The notes below the pieces were generated by a model. The model did not search any database and had not been told where the DNA came from. It saw only the letters and a list, made by a program, of their open reading frames with translations. This document shows positions 1 through 10,493 of a stretch of 64,000 nt of DNA, in pieces. The stretch's first letter is position 1. Each line of letters starts with the position of its first letter. Position numbers and translations under genes: made by a program. Source of the stretch: Phallusia mammillata (taxonomy: Eukaryota > Chordata > Ascidiacea > Phlebobranchia > Ascidiidae); contig QLIY01000172.1 in the NCBI GenBank assembly GCA_003260075.1, positions 1-64,000 of the forward strand. The letters are read 5' to 3'.

Positions 1-163
1 TGGTATATGTGATGCATTGTTAAATATGATGTAGTATAAATAAACTGACAATATATAGGAAAACCACTATTCTAGTTTTTATTTAAGATAGCCAAGTTCT
101 AGTTGCAGCCCTGTAGAGTGTCTAATCATGGTAAATAACGTTATTTCGTTGATATGCTTTTAG

Positions 164-282
164 ATACATCATTTTCAACACCCCAACAAAACAATATTCC
201 TGGAGGTTTTAACCTGGGTGCATCTGCAGCCTCTCCAGCCACAAAACGAATACGAGCCAAACCAGTCAGACGCAGAAAGTAA
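164..282 (+). CDS. C-terminal exon of an FG nucleoporin, NUP153-like (partial)
   Basis: The exon follows a TTTTAG acceptor at 158-163 and runs open to a TAA at 280-282. It begins with the last two bases of a split codon, so upstream exons lie outside the window. The 39 encoded residues are rich in Gly, Ser and Ala and contain an FNLG repeat. They end in a basic tail, KPVRRRK. Vertebrate NUP153, a nuclear-basket component of the nuclear pore, also ends in a basic VRRRK-type peptide after FG repeats, and that is the basis of the call. POM121 also ends in a basic tail and cannot be fully excluded. Only the C-terminus is visible. Confidence 0.6.
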
Positions 283-1487
283 AGACAACAGCACAAAACA
301 ATCTGCTTTTGTTAAACTGATGTTCCATGTGCGCTATTTTTGTGTGATTTGTAATCCTCTTTAAAAGGGATTTTTTTCGCATTTGTTGATGTTAGTTCGT
401 CACCATCAAGCTCATATTTGCAAAAAACATATGACATTTATAAGCGGGTCAGGGGGGGACCAAAATCTGCTTGTAATGCCTTCACTACAAATATGACAAG
501 AAGGCAGTTTAATAATCTTTGCTTTTTGAAAAGATAGATTGAAGTGATATTATCGTCTTGTCTTGTTTAATTTGGCAAAGTTTCTTCGCATCAGACTGTT
601 TTGGTTACCTTATTTTGATTCTTGAAGCAAACACAATTGTCAGTGAGAACCCCCCAAAAAGTAAACACAATGTGAGTTTTGCTGAAAAGAAACAAACAAA
701 CTTTTAGTGTGTTGTAAACCAGGCACACTGTTGACGCTTGTACAACAAAAATACGTACGTTGCAAATAAAAACTCTTTTGTTAACATCGAATGAAAATAT
801 GCAGCTCTGAAGTGTGCATTTTATCAGAGTTGTAGGAGTTTTTACCAGGTACAGCTGCTGCGTTTTTTTACCGTTGCCCTCCATCTGTTAGTATTGTTTT
901 AGCGTATTCTCAACCGCTAGGTTTTCGCAGCTGTGTCCTGTGTTTTTTCGTGCCATTGTACCGTCATAAGTTACTATGCTTGTCGCGTTCAAGTGCACGT
1001 GAACAAAATACGAGTGCTTAAAAATTTTGTGTGAACCCCTTTTNATAAGTTACTATGCTTGTCGCGTTCAAGTGCACGTGAACAAAATACGATACGAGTG
1101 CTTAAAAATTTTGTGTGAACCCCTTTTAAGAACAAAATACTAAGACAGAAAGTTGTTAAAAATTGGGCAAAAATCATGTCCGGTCCAAACCAAACCCGTT
1201 TTATAAACTCAAGCCCAACTTAAGACATGCAACACTGCTTTACGTGGTATATATTTTCGAATTTCTGTCGAAATAAGATTACTGTCCACCAAAATGATTG
1301 TTGTTTACATAAAAGTAAAACAAAGGTCAAGGTATTCTCAAAATAATCGAACATTATTCCAGTTATATGGGCATGTTTTGTGTCACCTGGTAAATTTCCA
1401 GAGGATTAGCCTACTAAAAAGAATCTAAGGCGGACTTTGGAAATACCCCATATGTGATGAATCTGTTATCACATAGCTCTTTGTAAC
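283..1487. other. Intergenic stretch with a gap-joined local duplication
   Basis: No convincing exon was found here. The stretch at about 963-1043 is repeated at 1045-1127, with a single N at 1044 between the copies; the second copy has a 4-base insertion (GATAC). This looks like an assembly join of two alleles, not a biological tandem repeat. Confidence 0.5.
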
Positions 1488-2031
1488 ATACAGGCAGAAC
1501 GTGACGCGGTTTAACATTTTGGATAGAACGCAGGTTTGTATAACCTACTATATTAAAGGGACTATTTTAATGTTTATATCCCTTTTAAACAGTTACAACA
1601 AAGTCTTTACAGGAAAACTTTCTTGTCAAGCTCTTATCAGTTGCATGATGAAGTTTCAAAAAAAGATTCAGACATATCACAAAAGTATGTTAATATCCTA
1701 TACACATATTTGTATGTGAAATTATGTTATGACTTTTGTTTACAGAACTGTACCTTCCAAATCAACTGAAAGGCCTAAAAATAAAGCTACAAAAATGAAT
1801 GTATCCAAACAAAGTAAGTCAAAAGTTTTTACATTTTAATGGTGGAAAATGTGGCTAGTTGAGTTATTCACTTAAGAGTCCCCAAGGGATTAAGTTTCAC
1901 TTCTAAACACGAAAACGTATTTTGCATGATAAATTGTAGAAAGACGAGAGGAAGTCTTTCGATTTAAACATGGTGGCTCAGCTAAACTCAAGAGAAAGTC
2001 TACGTTTTGTTCAACAGAACAAAAACCAAAA
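1488..2031 (+). CDS. Unrecognised gene fragment: chain of four phase-compatible exons
   Basis: Four short open segments have acceptable splice sites and join in one reading frame: about 1497-1533, 1592-1685, 1746-1813 and 1936-2031. The junctions use ACAG, AACAG, TTTACAG and GTAG acceptors and GTTTGT, GTATGT, GTAAGT and GTAAGT donors. The deduced peptide is basic and Ser/Lys rich, with runs such as SKKDSDISQK and RREEVFRFKHGG, and no recognisable domain. Neither a start nor a stop exon could be fixed. A hAT-type repeat follows directly. I do not recognise the protein. Consistent phase over three introns argues for a real gene, but each exon is short enough that chance is possible. Confidence 0.35.
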
Positions 2032-2127
2032 TTGGTAAGTAGATCGGCATACTGGTGCCATGTAAAACAAAACATTCATATAAGAAACTGTAACATTGTC
2101 ATGTTTATTTGTGCATACCCGTTCACN

Positions 2128-2252
2128 CGGGGATGATAAACTAATTTGAGCGTTTTAATTGCTAAATATTTGTAGTTTTTATGAAGACCAGTCCGCGATA
2201 AATTTTCAGTTTCAAAAAAGGTCCGCAGTGCAAAAAAGGTTGCCGACCCCTG
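2128..2252. mobile_element. hAT-type MITE, right half only
   Basis: This is the right-hand half of the same family as the complete copies at 52595-52828 and 55161-55395. It ends in GGTTGCCGACCCCTG, the terminal inverted repeat. The left half is missing, cut at the N at 2127. Confidence 0.7.
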
Positions 2253-2430
2253 GTGTGTAGGGCTATTGGGGCGTGTTGGGTGAGAATTTATAATAACTTT
2301 AGCAATAAAACTGACTAATAACTTATAGTTTTCAACCTAAAATTTAGGCCCTAACTGTGTATATTCCTTTTTCTGATGTAAGGTAATTAGTAGCGCTCCA
2401 TATTGAGCAGGACATAAAGTTTTCGTTTCA

Positions 2431-4736
2431 ATGCAAGAAACGAAAAAAGGAAAAACTAGCGAAAAAAGCAAAATGGCGTGCTTAAATTCTTCTTTGACAA
2501 AACACTTCAAGATCGTTAAGTCGATCGTTTCCAGATGTCTCTACGTCGTGTATATTTCAATCGCCGTGTGGAGGGTGGTGGTTTCCACTGGGAATTGCAA
2601 CTACTGGTATCTTTTTCTACTTCTAATTCCATTGGTTGCTGAAGCCTGGTACATGGCTATCAAGCGACGTGGCAATGAATTTAAATGGTAAACATTCTAT
2701 ATTTGGCCAATAAATGAAGATGCAGACGCACAGACTCGCACAGACTAGACATGGTTTTTTTAGCCTATTAATACCAACAAACTGGAGTGCCGTTGGATGG
2801 CTATAGATGGCTATAGTATACACTAGCCCAGTGGTTCCCAACCTTTTTTTGACGCGACCCAAAAATTTTGTTTGGTGGTTTCTCGCGACCCATAAACATG
2901 CTATTTTAGTTGAATTTTTGTCTGTAAATTGGGAAAGCTTTTTAAAAATTACTACGCAAGTGTAGCAAATCAACAACCTCATAACGAACAAATAGTGTTG
3001 TTGTTTTCGACCAAACATTTTCATTTAACCAGGACTTCGAGCTGAATCGAAGAATTATTAGCCAGACAACGCTTAACTGTGAGCTAACACATCACTTTAT
3101 GACGTCACAAACAGTTTTAACCANCATGGCTATCAAGCGACGTGGCAATGAATTTAAATGGTAAACATTCTACATTTGGCCAATAAATGATAAGCTGCAG
3201 ACGCACAGACTCGCACAGACTCGCACAGACTCGCACAAACTAGACATGGGTTTTTTAGCCTATTAATACCAACAAACTGGAGTGCCGTTGGATGGCCACA
3301 ATAGCCAATACGGCCGATTTCTCGTCACCGGCTGCACTGATGAAACCTTATACTATATTTGGTCTGCAACATACTATATTTTGGTCTGCAGCATACTACA
3401 TTTGGTGTATTACTTCATCCTTTGAATGATTTTATTTTTAGGATCAGTCCCGGCATTTTTTATATTTCTCATGGGTTCGATTCCAATAATTTGGTTGTGG
3501 GAATTTCAAGCATATCAACTTAATTTAACCGATGAAAAAAAACTCAATAACGAGACGACTACTTGTATTATGACGGTAGGTCTCGTTTTGGTCATTTCAC
3601 AAAGTAGCTGCCTTTATTCCCGGTATGTTATGTTTTGTTTGTTTTCTGCTTTTCTTTGTCGTAAAGGTACAAGAAAGTGCTGAGGTACAAAAAAATTGGG
3701 TTGTTGGATTAGAGCAAGCAATCATGTTTATATTGATTCTTGGAAAATGGATTGCCCCAAAAGGCCAAATGTCACGTGACGAGATTTCGCAACTTCTCTT
3801 GGTTTACCTCGGAGCAGGTGGTGATATTTTGGAGATGTTGGAACTAACTCGAAATGAAGAAATCGAAAAGGTTTGCATTGCAGTTAATGCATTGCAGTTA
3901 ATCATAACTTATATTCCCTTTTTCTTGAACAAATCCAGATTGGTGATCCCACGGCCATAAACGTCATATTAGGTGTCTGGAGCTGGAGTTTGTTGCAGTT
4001 CAACTTCGTGACAGCCGCGGTGAAGGAATTGCCCGATATAAGTGCTTCAGACCCGAACCTGGAATTAAAAGTATGAGTGTTCAAAATGTGTTAAAGCGTA
4101 GATTTTTTACTCTGTCACAAAATTTATTCCGCGTGTATAGTTACAACATATGTATTTTGAATAAATATGTAAAAAACATATATGTTTTATTTCCCCTTGT
4201 CGAAAAGAATTGCATATTTATTCAAAATCATTGCACGATCATCTACTTTTGTCTGACATTTTCTATGCTCAAAGGTTTCAGAAAAATCATCAAAACTTCC
4301 AGGACCAACTTACATAAAAGGCGACAAAGAAGTTCACAACAAACAACCATCTACGTGCTGTATGCCGTGTCAGTATGATCACAAGATTTTCTGCTTCTAC
4401 AATGAAATTTGGGGAATGGTGATCGTCTTGATTTTTCAGGAAATACCGTTTTTGGTTGCTCGACTCGCTCTAATGATTAAGTTTAACATTATTGATAACA
4501 CAACCGTGTTTTTTGCCATTAAAAATACGTTTGTTATAATTTTAATGCTAAATAGGATCCAGGCTGTTGTGGTTGTGCAAAAGTGGAAGTGGTTAAAAGT
4601 AGTTAAGGAAGCTCGCCACCAGAGGGCGCGCCGTATTAGTTGCGCTGGTGCGGGAGAACTGTACACGACTGAAGCAAACAATGGGCCCAGTGAGGTTATA
4701 GTGAGGCGACCGACTTGGCTGAAATGGCGCTCTTAA
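2431..4736 (+). CDS. TMEM26-like multi-pass membrane protein, copy A (one-base frameshift)
   Basis: There are five exons: 2431-2687, 3442-3575, 3667-3870, 3939-4070 and 4275-4736. The product matches the TMEM26 family in order: a WRVVV segment near the first helix, a GNEFKW motif ending exon 1, then PIIWLWEFQ, the diagnostic GKWIAPKGQMSRDEISQLLL segment, and a CFYNEIWGM region before the last helices. TMEM26 proteins are plasma-membrane proteins of unclear function, about 370 residues in vertebrates. Exon 2 is 134 bases where splicing phase requires 133. A run of six T at 3456-3461 fits an extra base, and removing one T restores the frame. This may be an assembly error or a disabling mutation. 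An in-frame ATG at 2473 is an alternative start. Copy B lies tail-to-tail downstream. Confidence 0.85.
2771..2825 (+). repeat. Truncated relic of the hammerhead-bearing repeat
   Basis: The 55 bases starting ACCAACAAACTGGAGTGCCG match the part of the 282-bp repeat just upstream of its ribozyme (33740 and 34021). The match stops where a hAT-type end begins at 2829. Confidence 0.6.
2829..3123. mobile_element. hAT-type element, left end, truncated at a gap
   Basis: The left terminus reads CAGTGGTTCCCAACC, a typical hAT-type inverted-repeat end, followed by GACGCGACCC-type sequence. The right end is lost at the N at 3124. It interrupts the ribozyme-repeat relic that continues uninterrupted in the second copy at 3268-3368. 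Confidence 0.55.
3268..3368 (+). repeat. Degenerate hammerhead-bearing repeat in TMEM26 A intron 1
   Basis: This matches 33738 onward and retains the CTGATGA core at 3337-3343 with the preceding GCTGCA helix strand. It has lost the GAA core and stem III, so it should be inactive. Confidence 0.6.
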
Positions 4737-5210
4737 GTAATATACAACGCACAATAGTTATAAGGAAATCAACCAGCACAACAGGTTCAATTACACACAA
4801 AAAGTATATGTTTCATGTGAGTCATTTGCTGTTTATTGGCGCAATGTGCTTTATTCTTCTGTAAATAAACTGCACTATTTGCTTTATGTGCGTGCGGTAA
4901 ATACGGTAAAGGTTTTACATCATTTAAATGTCATTATCAGGCATTGGTTTCCCCCCCCCCAGGCGACCGACTTGGCTGAAATGGCGCTCTTAAGTAATAT
5001 ACAACGCAAAATAGTTATGAGGGAATCAAATAGCACAACACGTTTAATTACACACACAAAAGTACATATGTTTCATGTGAGTCATCTGCTGTTTATTGAC
5101 GCAATGTGCTTTATTCTTCTGTAAATAAACTGCACTATTTGCTTTATGTGCGTGCGGTAAATACCGTAACGGTTTTACATCATTTAAATGTCATTATCGG
5201 GTATTGGTTT
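4704..5210. repeat. Local duplication joined by a C10 spacer (TMEM26 A 3' end)
   Basis: Bases 4704-4950, which include the last 11 codons of TMEM26 A and its 3' flank, recur at 4961-5210 with several substitutions and small indels. Exactly ten C at 4951-4960 separate the copies. The level of difference suits two alleles laid end to end. Confidence 0.7.
4864..4869 (+). terminator. Candidate polyadenylation signal for TMEM26 A
   Basis: An AATAAA lies 128 bases after the TMEM26 A stop codon. It is repeated in the allelic duplicate copy downstream at about 5124. Confidence 0.4.
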
Positions 5211-6356
5211 AATTCGTACTGCCTGATTTTTTGACACTATTAATATGAGTTACCTTTTAGTTATTGGAAAATTGCCATACGGACTCAGTCAAAACTAATG
5301 TTAGTTGTATGACATTTTTGTTGATTACCCTGTTACCTGTATACATTCAAAAAGCTGCGCAATACCACAAAACTTTTAGGTCTGGATTTTTCGCCCTTTA
5401 GTTTGTTGTTCCAACAAATATTATGGTGCGCCAGGTCATTTTGTTTCCCCAAGTTTTTTTTGTTTTTTTCCTTGATAACTAACTACATTTAAGTAACAGG
5501 CGCGTGTAACAAATCTAACAACTTTAAAAGTTATTATTTAAAAAAAATGCTTGATAGCTTTGAATAGTTTATTTGAATTTTACAAATTTCAGCAAAATGT
5601 TTTTTTTTCAGTACACAATAAATATTTAAAATTTAACTTTTATTTCCTATTGTTCAAACTTATAACTGGTTATTAGCATTCCAAAAATTGCGACCGAATT
5701 GACAAGTCGGGTAAAGTCTCCAAAGTTAAACATATAACAATAACAACCACAAAACTAATAAATACATTTGCATTATTTAGTTGTTGCCTAGCCGTTTTGT
5801 GCTACATTAAAATATTTATTTGAAGTTCAAATTAAACTATAAAAACGCTCAATGTGTTACACATTCTTTGTTACACAAATTTGTTAGGTGGCTGACATTG
5901 TTTGGGTGATTATGTGTCATGGCAAAAAATTAGTACATTCAAACAAAAAGTTAGTTTAATGAACACTTGCATTTACACGCGTGATGAAGAAAATCATAGC
6001 TACACAACTTAACACTAAAAATTACCATTTCCGATAACAATGTTAAACGTTAATTTACAAAGAGTAGTGATCACAATTCTAAGATTTTGTTAAACTTATA
6101 TGTTGATAGTATACTATAGCTACACTTTATTTCATAGTGTTTAGGGGCAAAAACAGTAGAAAGTGGGTTTTGCGCTTTGTACACGATTGAGGAATCTTGG
6201 TGGGTCAATTTGAGGGGTGTCAAACAACTAACCATCAAAATTTGGACAGAAAATGGAGTCCGACAGAAAATCAAACATTCAACCGAATTCCTGTTGTAGT
6301 TTTAAATATGGGAAAACATACAAGAATTTTGCGGATTAAAAAAGGAGCTTGTTTAG
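5211..6356. other. Intergenic, AT-rich
   Basis: No supportable exon was seen. It lies between two convergent TMEM26 genes. An AATAAA on the minus strand at 6126-6131 could serve copy B. Confidence 0.5.
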
Positions 6357-8392
6357 TTAGGATCGCCAAATTAACCACTTGGGTTTTTTGGTCTCATACG
6401 TGAACGTTTCGCGTCGTTTGTCGCCAACGTAAAGATTAGGTGTCACAATTCCCTCCATTCGTTGCATTCTCTGGTGACGTGCTTCTCTCATAACTCTCCA
6501 CCACTTGTACTTATTTTCAACCACGACTACACGAATTCGATTTGTCAACAATATAATGACAAACGCATTTTTGATGGCAAAGAATATGGTTGAGTGCGTC
6601 ACAATCCTGTAAATTACCATCAAACTAATTCGCAGGGCGAAAAACGGGACGTCCTGAAACAAAAGACCGGCAACCATGCCCCAAATTTCGTTGTGGAAAC
6701 AGAATATCTTGTTGTCATAGAAGCAAGGTACACAGCAAGCCGATCGTCTGTCACTGGAGACGTAATCTTGTGTCATACTATATTCACCTTCATTCATGTC
6801 AACCTTCACTTCGCTTATCCCCGGTATTTCAGCACGCTTTTCTGCAATCTAGAGGTAAAGTGTAATAAATGATCGTACGTCGGCACATAGTATAGATGGG
6901 GTGTTGTATTTTAATAAATAAACCGGTTCAAATATTTATTAATGATCCACATACCAAATACTTTTGCGTCCCTGATTTATTTTTGGGTCGAAGTTTAAGG
7001 GTTTGTGTTTTGAAACCGGAAATACTTATGAAACTGTTCGTGCTAAAGGAAAATTAAAGAAATGAATGGCACAAAATGTTTTTTACTTCTGTTTCATCAA
7101 GTTTATTTTCCTCCACTTCGTTTATTACATTCTCCTCGTCCTTCAAATCTACTATTGCTGATGATATGGTAGGCATGTCTTTCACCGCTGTTGTTACGAA
7201 ACAGAACTGCAATAAGCTCCAACTCCACGCCGCCAAAATGATTAATAGCAATGTGTTATTTAAAATCTGTCATCACAAAAGTTTAATGTGTTATTAAAAT
7301 TCTTCTTAACAAATATACGCAGGGACTGGTGATTGACGTTCATACTAACCTTTTCTACATCGTCGTCCCTAATGAGATCAAGAATTTCTACGATGTCAGC
7401 ACCGGCGCCGAGATAAACTAAAAGAAGCTGCGAAAGTTCATCAGGTGACATTTGACCTTTGGGCGCAATCCATTTGCCGAGAATCAGGATAAATAAAATG
7501 GCTTGCTCCAAAGCCAGGGTCCAAGCTTCTTGTGAGAGACAAATATTGACAAAACCATCAACCTGAAATAAACCCAAACAAAAAGGGACACGGTTAGTTT
7601 AATTGAACCAAACTGTTTTTTTCCAGACCGTTACACGCACAAATAACAAAAATTTTTGATGACGTGTTAGATTTTTTCCGTGTGTAGCTAATTTTGTTTA
7701 GTGTATCAAATTTGCCAGGTAAACGTTTGTTTCATGCCACTTGTGTGATATCAGTTGTAACAAATAAATTCAGCTGTTTATTGGATTTGTGTTTTTCTGT
7801 GTTTGAATGATTGGACCACAAATATAATAGCATACTTTTGAAAAAAAAAAATTAAAAAATGTACAACTTACCACGCAAGTTGTGTTTTTAGATCCATTTC
7901 CTTTTAACTCAAAAATCTTTAGCTCCCAAAGCCAAATGCATGGAATTGCACCGATTAGGTAAACCATCACTACTGCACTTATCCTGCAAAAAGGGTTTTC
8001 TTTGAGAACTGCAGCTATATTCATAGCTAATAAGTACAATTAGGCGCGTGATGTTTTCAACATTTTGTTGTTTATCCATACCAAAAAAACCTTTTTAATG
8101 TAATTTAAAGAACCCCAACGAAAATATTTGTTTTTTATTTCTGTATTTACCATTTATATTCGTTGCCTTTTCTCCAAAATGCCATAAGAAGTGTTTCAAT
8201 CAGCAAAGGTAACATGAAAATCAGAAGGTACCAAAAATTCAAATCATCGTAAGCCACGACCACTCTCCAAGCGGCAACTATGAGATATAGAGCATACAGA
8301 CATCTGGAAAGGATGGTCTTCACTATCTTGAAGTTGGCTTTTAAAGCCCGGTAAAACCCCACAGAACAACACATTTCACATATGCTGCACAT
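6357..8392 (-). CDS. TMEM26-like multi-pass membrane protein, copy B (intact)
   Basis: Five exons on the minus strand, 8151-8392, 7872-7983, 7350-7562, 7087-7266 and 6357-6848, give an uninterrupted 412-residue protein with consistent phases. Exon boundaries and phases equal those of copy A. Family landmarks are a WRVVV segment, GNEYKW at the end of exon 1, IGAIPCIWLWEL in exon 2, GKWIAPKGQMSPDELSQLLL in exon 3, WSWSLLQF in exon 4 and CFHNEIWGMVAGLLFQD in exon 5. The family has about eight predicted helices and no settled biochemical role. The start at 8392 was chosen as the first ATG giving the conserved N-terminus (YRALK, SRCLYALY); no signal peptide is seen. The C-terminal tail is basic and probably cytosolic. 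Confidence 0.88.
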
Positions 8393-10270
8393 ATTTAGGT
8401 TTCTTGTGCTTTTTTAAAACTTTTTCAAAACAAAGAAATATCTGTACGATAAAACACACGACTTGAGGTTACCCTTGTGTTGAATTCTCTAAATTTTGTG
8501 TTGCTCAGCAAGAAATAGAACCCCCCGATCCTTTCCAAGCGAAAACACTTTCGCCAATCATCGGTGGCAGGAGTTATGCGATTGGTTTGCTTTTTGGGAA
8601 GGGCAGAAGGGCATTGGACTATAACTGGTCTTTGATCAAAAAAGAAACAAGAAAAAGCCATGGTTTAAATACCGATACACTGCCCGGGATGAAATGTTTA
8701 AGTTCCATGGATATCGTGTACAGTGTGGTAGATTATTACTTTAAGTTTTAATTTATAAATATGTAAAGGGTTTTGATTGACTGTCGCACAGTTTGTGGTG
8801 TTTTTACTATTACCAATAAGTAAAAGTTGGGAAGTTGATAAATCCTTGATAAAGTAATGAAAATGCACGACAGCTTATCGTCTGAGCAAAACGAAGTCCA
8901 TACGATAAACAGACGTCATGCAATTACATTTTTTTCGACTGAACTAAATCTGGCGAATTTCTAGGTTTTGGCTTTTTATCTGTGGTCCTACATTCGAAAT
9001 GGGTTTGCATAGTAAACAAGTTCGATTTGTTTGTGAGTTGTTTTGCTTATTTTTTCCTATATTGCTCCCGGGTAAAATAATAAAAGTCAATGACGCTTAT
9101 ATTTTGTTCCCTACAGAGTTGTAAGTCGGGACGGACTTTTCGGGTCGAAAAAGGGTTTGCCATAAGTGCGGGCTAAGTTTTGGCATAACTTTACACTCGG
9201 TATCATTTTTGCCACATTTTCACTAACTTTTGTGCCCGATTCAAGCTTTTAAAAAAAGTTGGGTTCGGGTCGGGTTCAAGCCCAATTTTATGCCCGCTTA
9301 CAACACATTGTTACTTATGTCCAGCTTACATATTGCATGTGGCAGCAACCTGGAACAAATTCCTCACAAACTGCCGCCGAGGACATTCTACTTTTACCAA
9401 AACAATTGACTTCTGCAACGCAATGCAACCTGACCTCACGTCTCGTGCAACCCAGACAAAGCGATGGGTTTAAACTCATCCGCCTTTTTCGTTTCGCCGT
9501 GTAAAATCGGGGCCAAAAACGTCTTCTTGCAAAAGGTAAAATGATTAGCCTTTTTAGCTTTTGCGATTACGAAACATTCATGTATTTTGCGCATACCGTA
9601 CGAGTCAGAGTATCTCAACAACCAAATATAGTTGTTCTAAAAATATGGTTACTTTTGTTAAAGGCGCTAGTAAATAAATCCTTTAGTTGTTTGCAATATT
9701 TTTATAAATCCTAACGCGCTCGTTAATGTTTAAAGTGTTTGAAATGCAAAAAATTAAATATTTTGTATCTATACTTGCGGTTTGGATAACGTGCACAAAC
9801 TTGCAAAATAAGAAAACAAACTTAAAATGTCTATTTCCTGCTGCGTATTGGTGGAAACAAATCTTTTTCGGCAACAAATTTCAAAAAAAAATTGAAATAC
9901 GCATCGTTCTTTCAAAAAGATTGTGTCGCCAATTAGGCTACATGTACCATGTATGCAATAGTTATTGAAAGAACAACAGCCCCCCCCCCGTGGAAACAAA
10001 TCTTTTTCGGCAACAAATTTCAAAAAAAATTGAAATACGCATCGTTCTTTCAAAAAGATTGTGTCGCCAGTTAGGCTACATGTACCATGTATGCAATAGT
10101 TATTGAAAGAACAACATATATCTGACCAAGTAAATAATTGCAAAATTAACGTTAAACTGAACTGGTCAAAAACCGTACCATAATCCCATCAAACTAAAAT
10201 ATCCCTCAAAACATTTCGATATTAAGTTGATATCCTTTCCGGCGCATATTTTGTTTCCATGGAAGTATAT
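8393..10270. other. Intergenic, with a C10-joined duplication
   Basis: No convincing gene. Bases 9851-9979 recur at 9990-10115 with few differences, separated by ten C at 9980-9989. The open frames across it read through the duplication and are not gene-like. Confidence 0.5.
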
Positions 10271-10274
10271 TGTT

Positions 10275-10493
10275 AACCAGGGATGGGCCGAGCCGAGCCA
10301 GAATCCGAGTATTTCTGGGGTCTGTACAGCTTGACACTCGCTGGTGACGTAAGAGACATAGAAAAGCTACAAACCAGCTGGGATTGGGAATTTTTGTGAC
10401 GTCAGAATGTACCGAGCGTGCTCGGCCAAGCACCGAGCATTAACGTGGTGCTCGTCCAAACAGAACATTTGCAGTTTTGGCCCATTCCTAAAA
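10275..10493. mobile_element. Possible degenerate hAT-type MITE
   Basis: The left end reads CAGGGATGGGCC and the right end GGCCCATTCCT, imperfect inverted repeats. Similar GTTAAC words flank both sides. The interior is rich in CGAGC words. The exact ends and target duplication are uncertain. Confidence 0.35.

Noticed and set aside
2431..8392. TMEM26 A and B first read as XK-related (XKR) proteins
   Set aside because: The PKGQMS-DE-SQLLL, WLWE and NEIWGM segments and their order fit TMEM26, not XKR.
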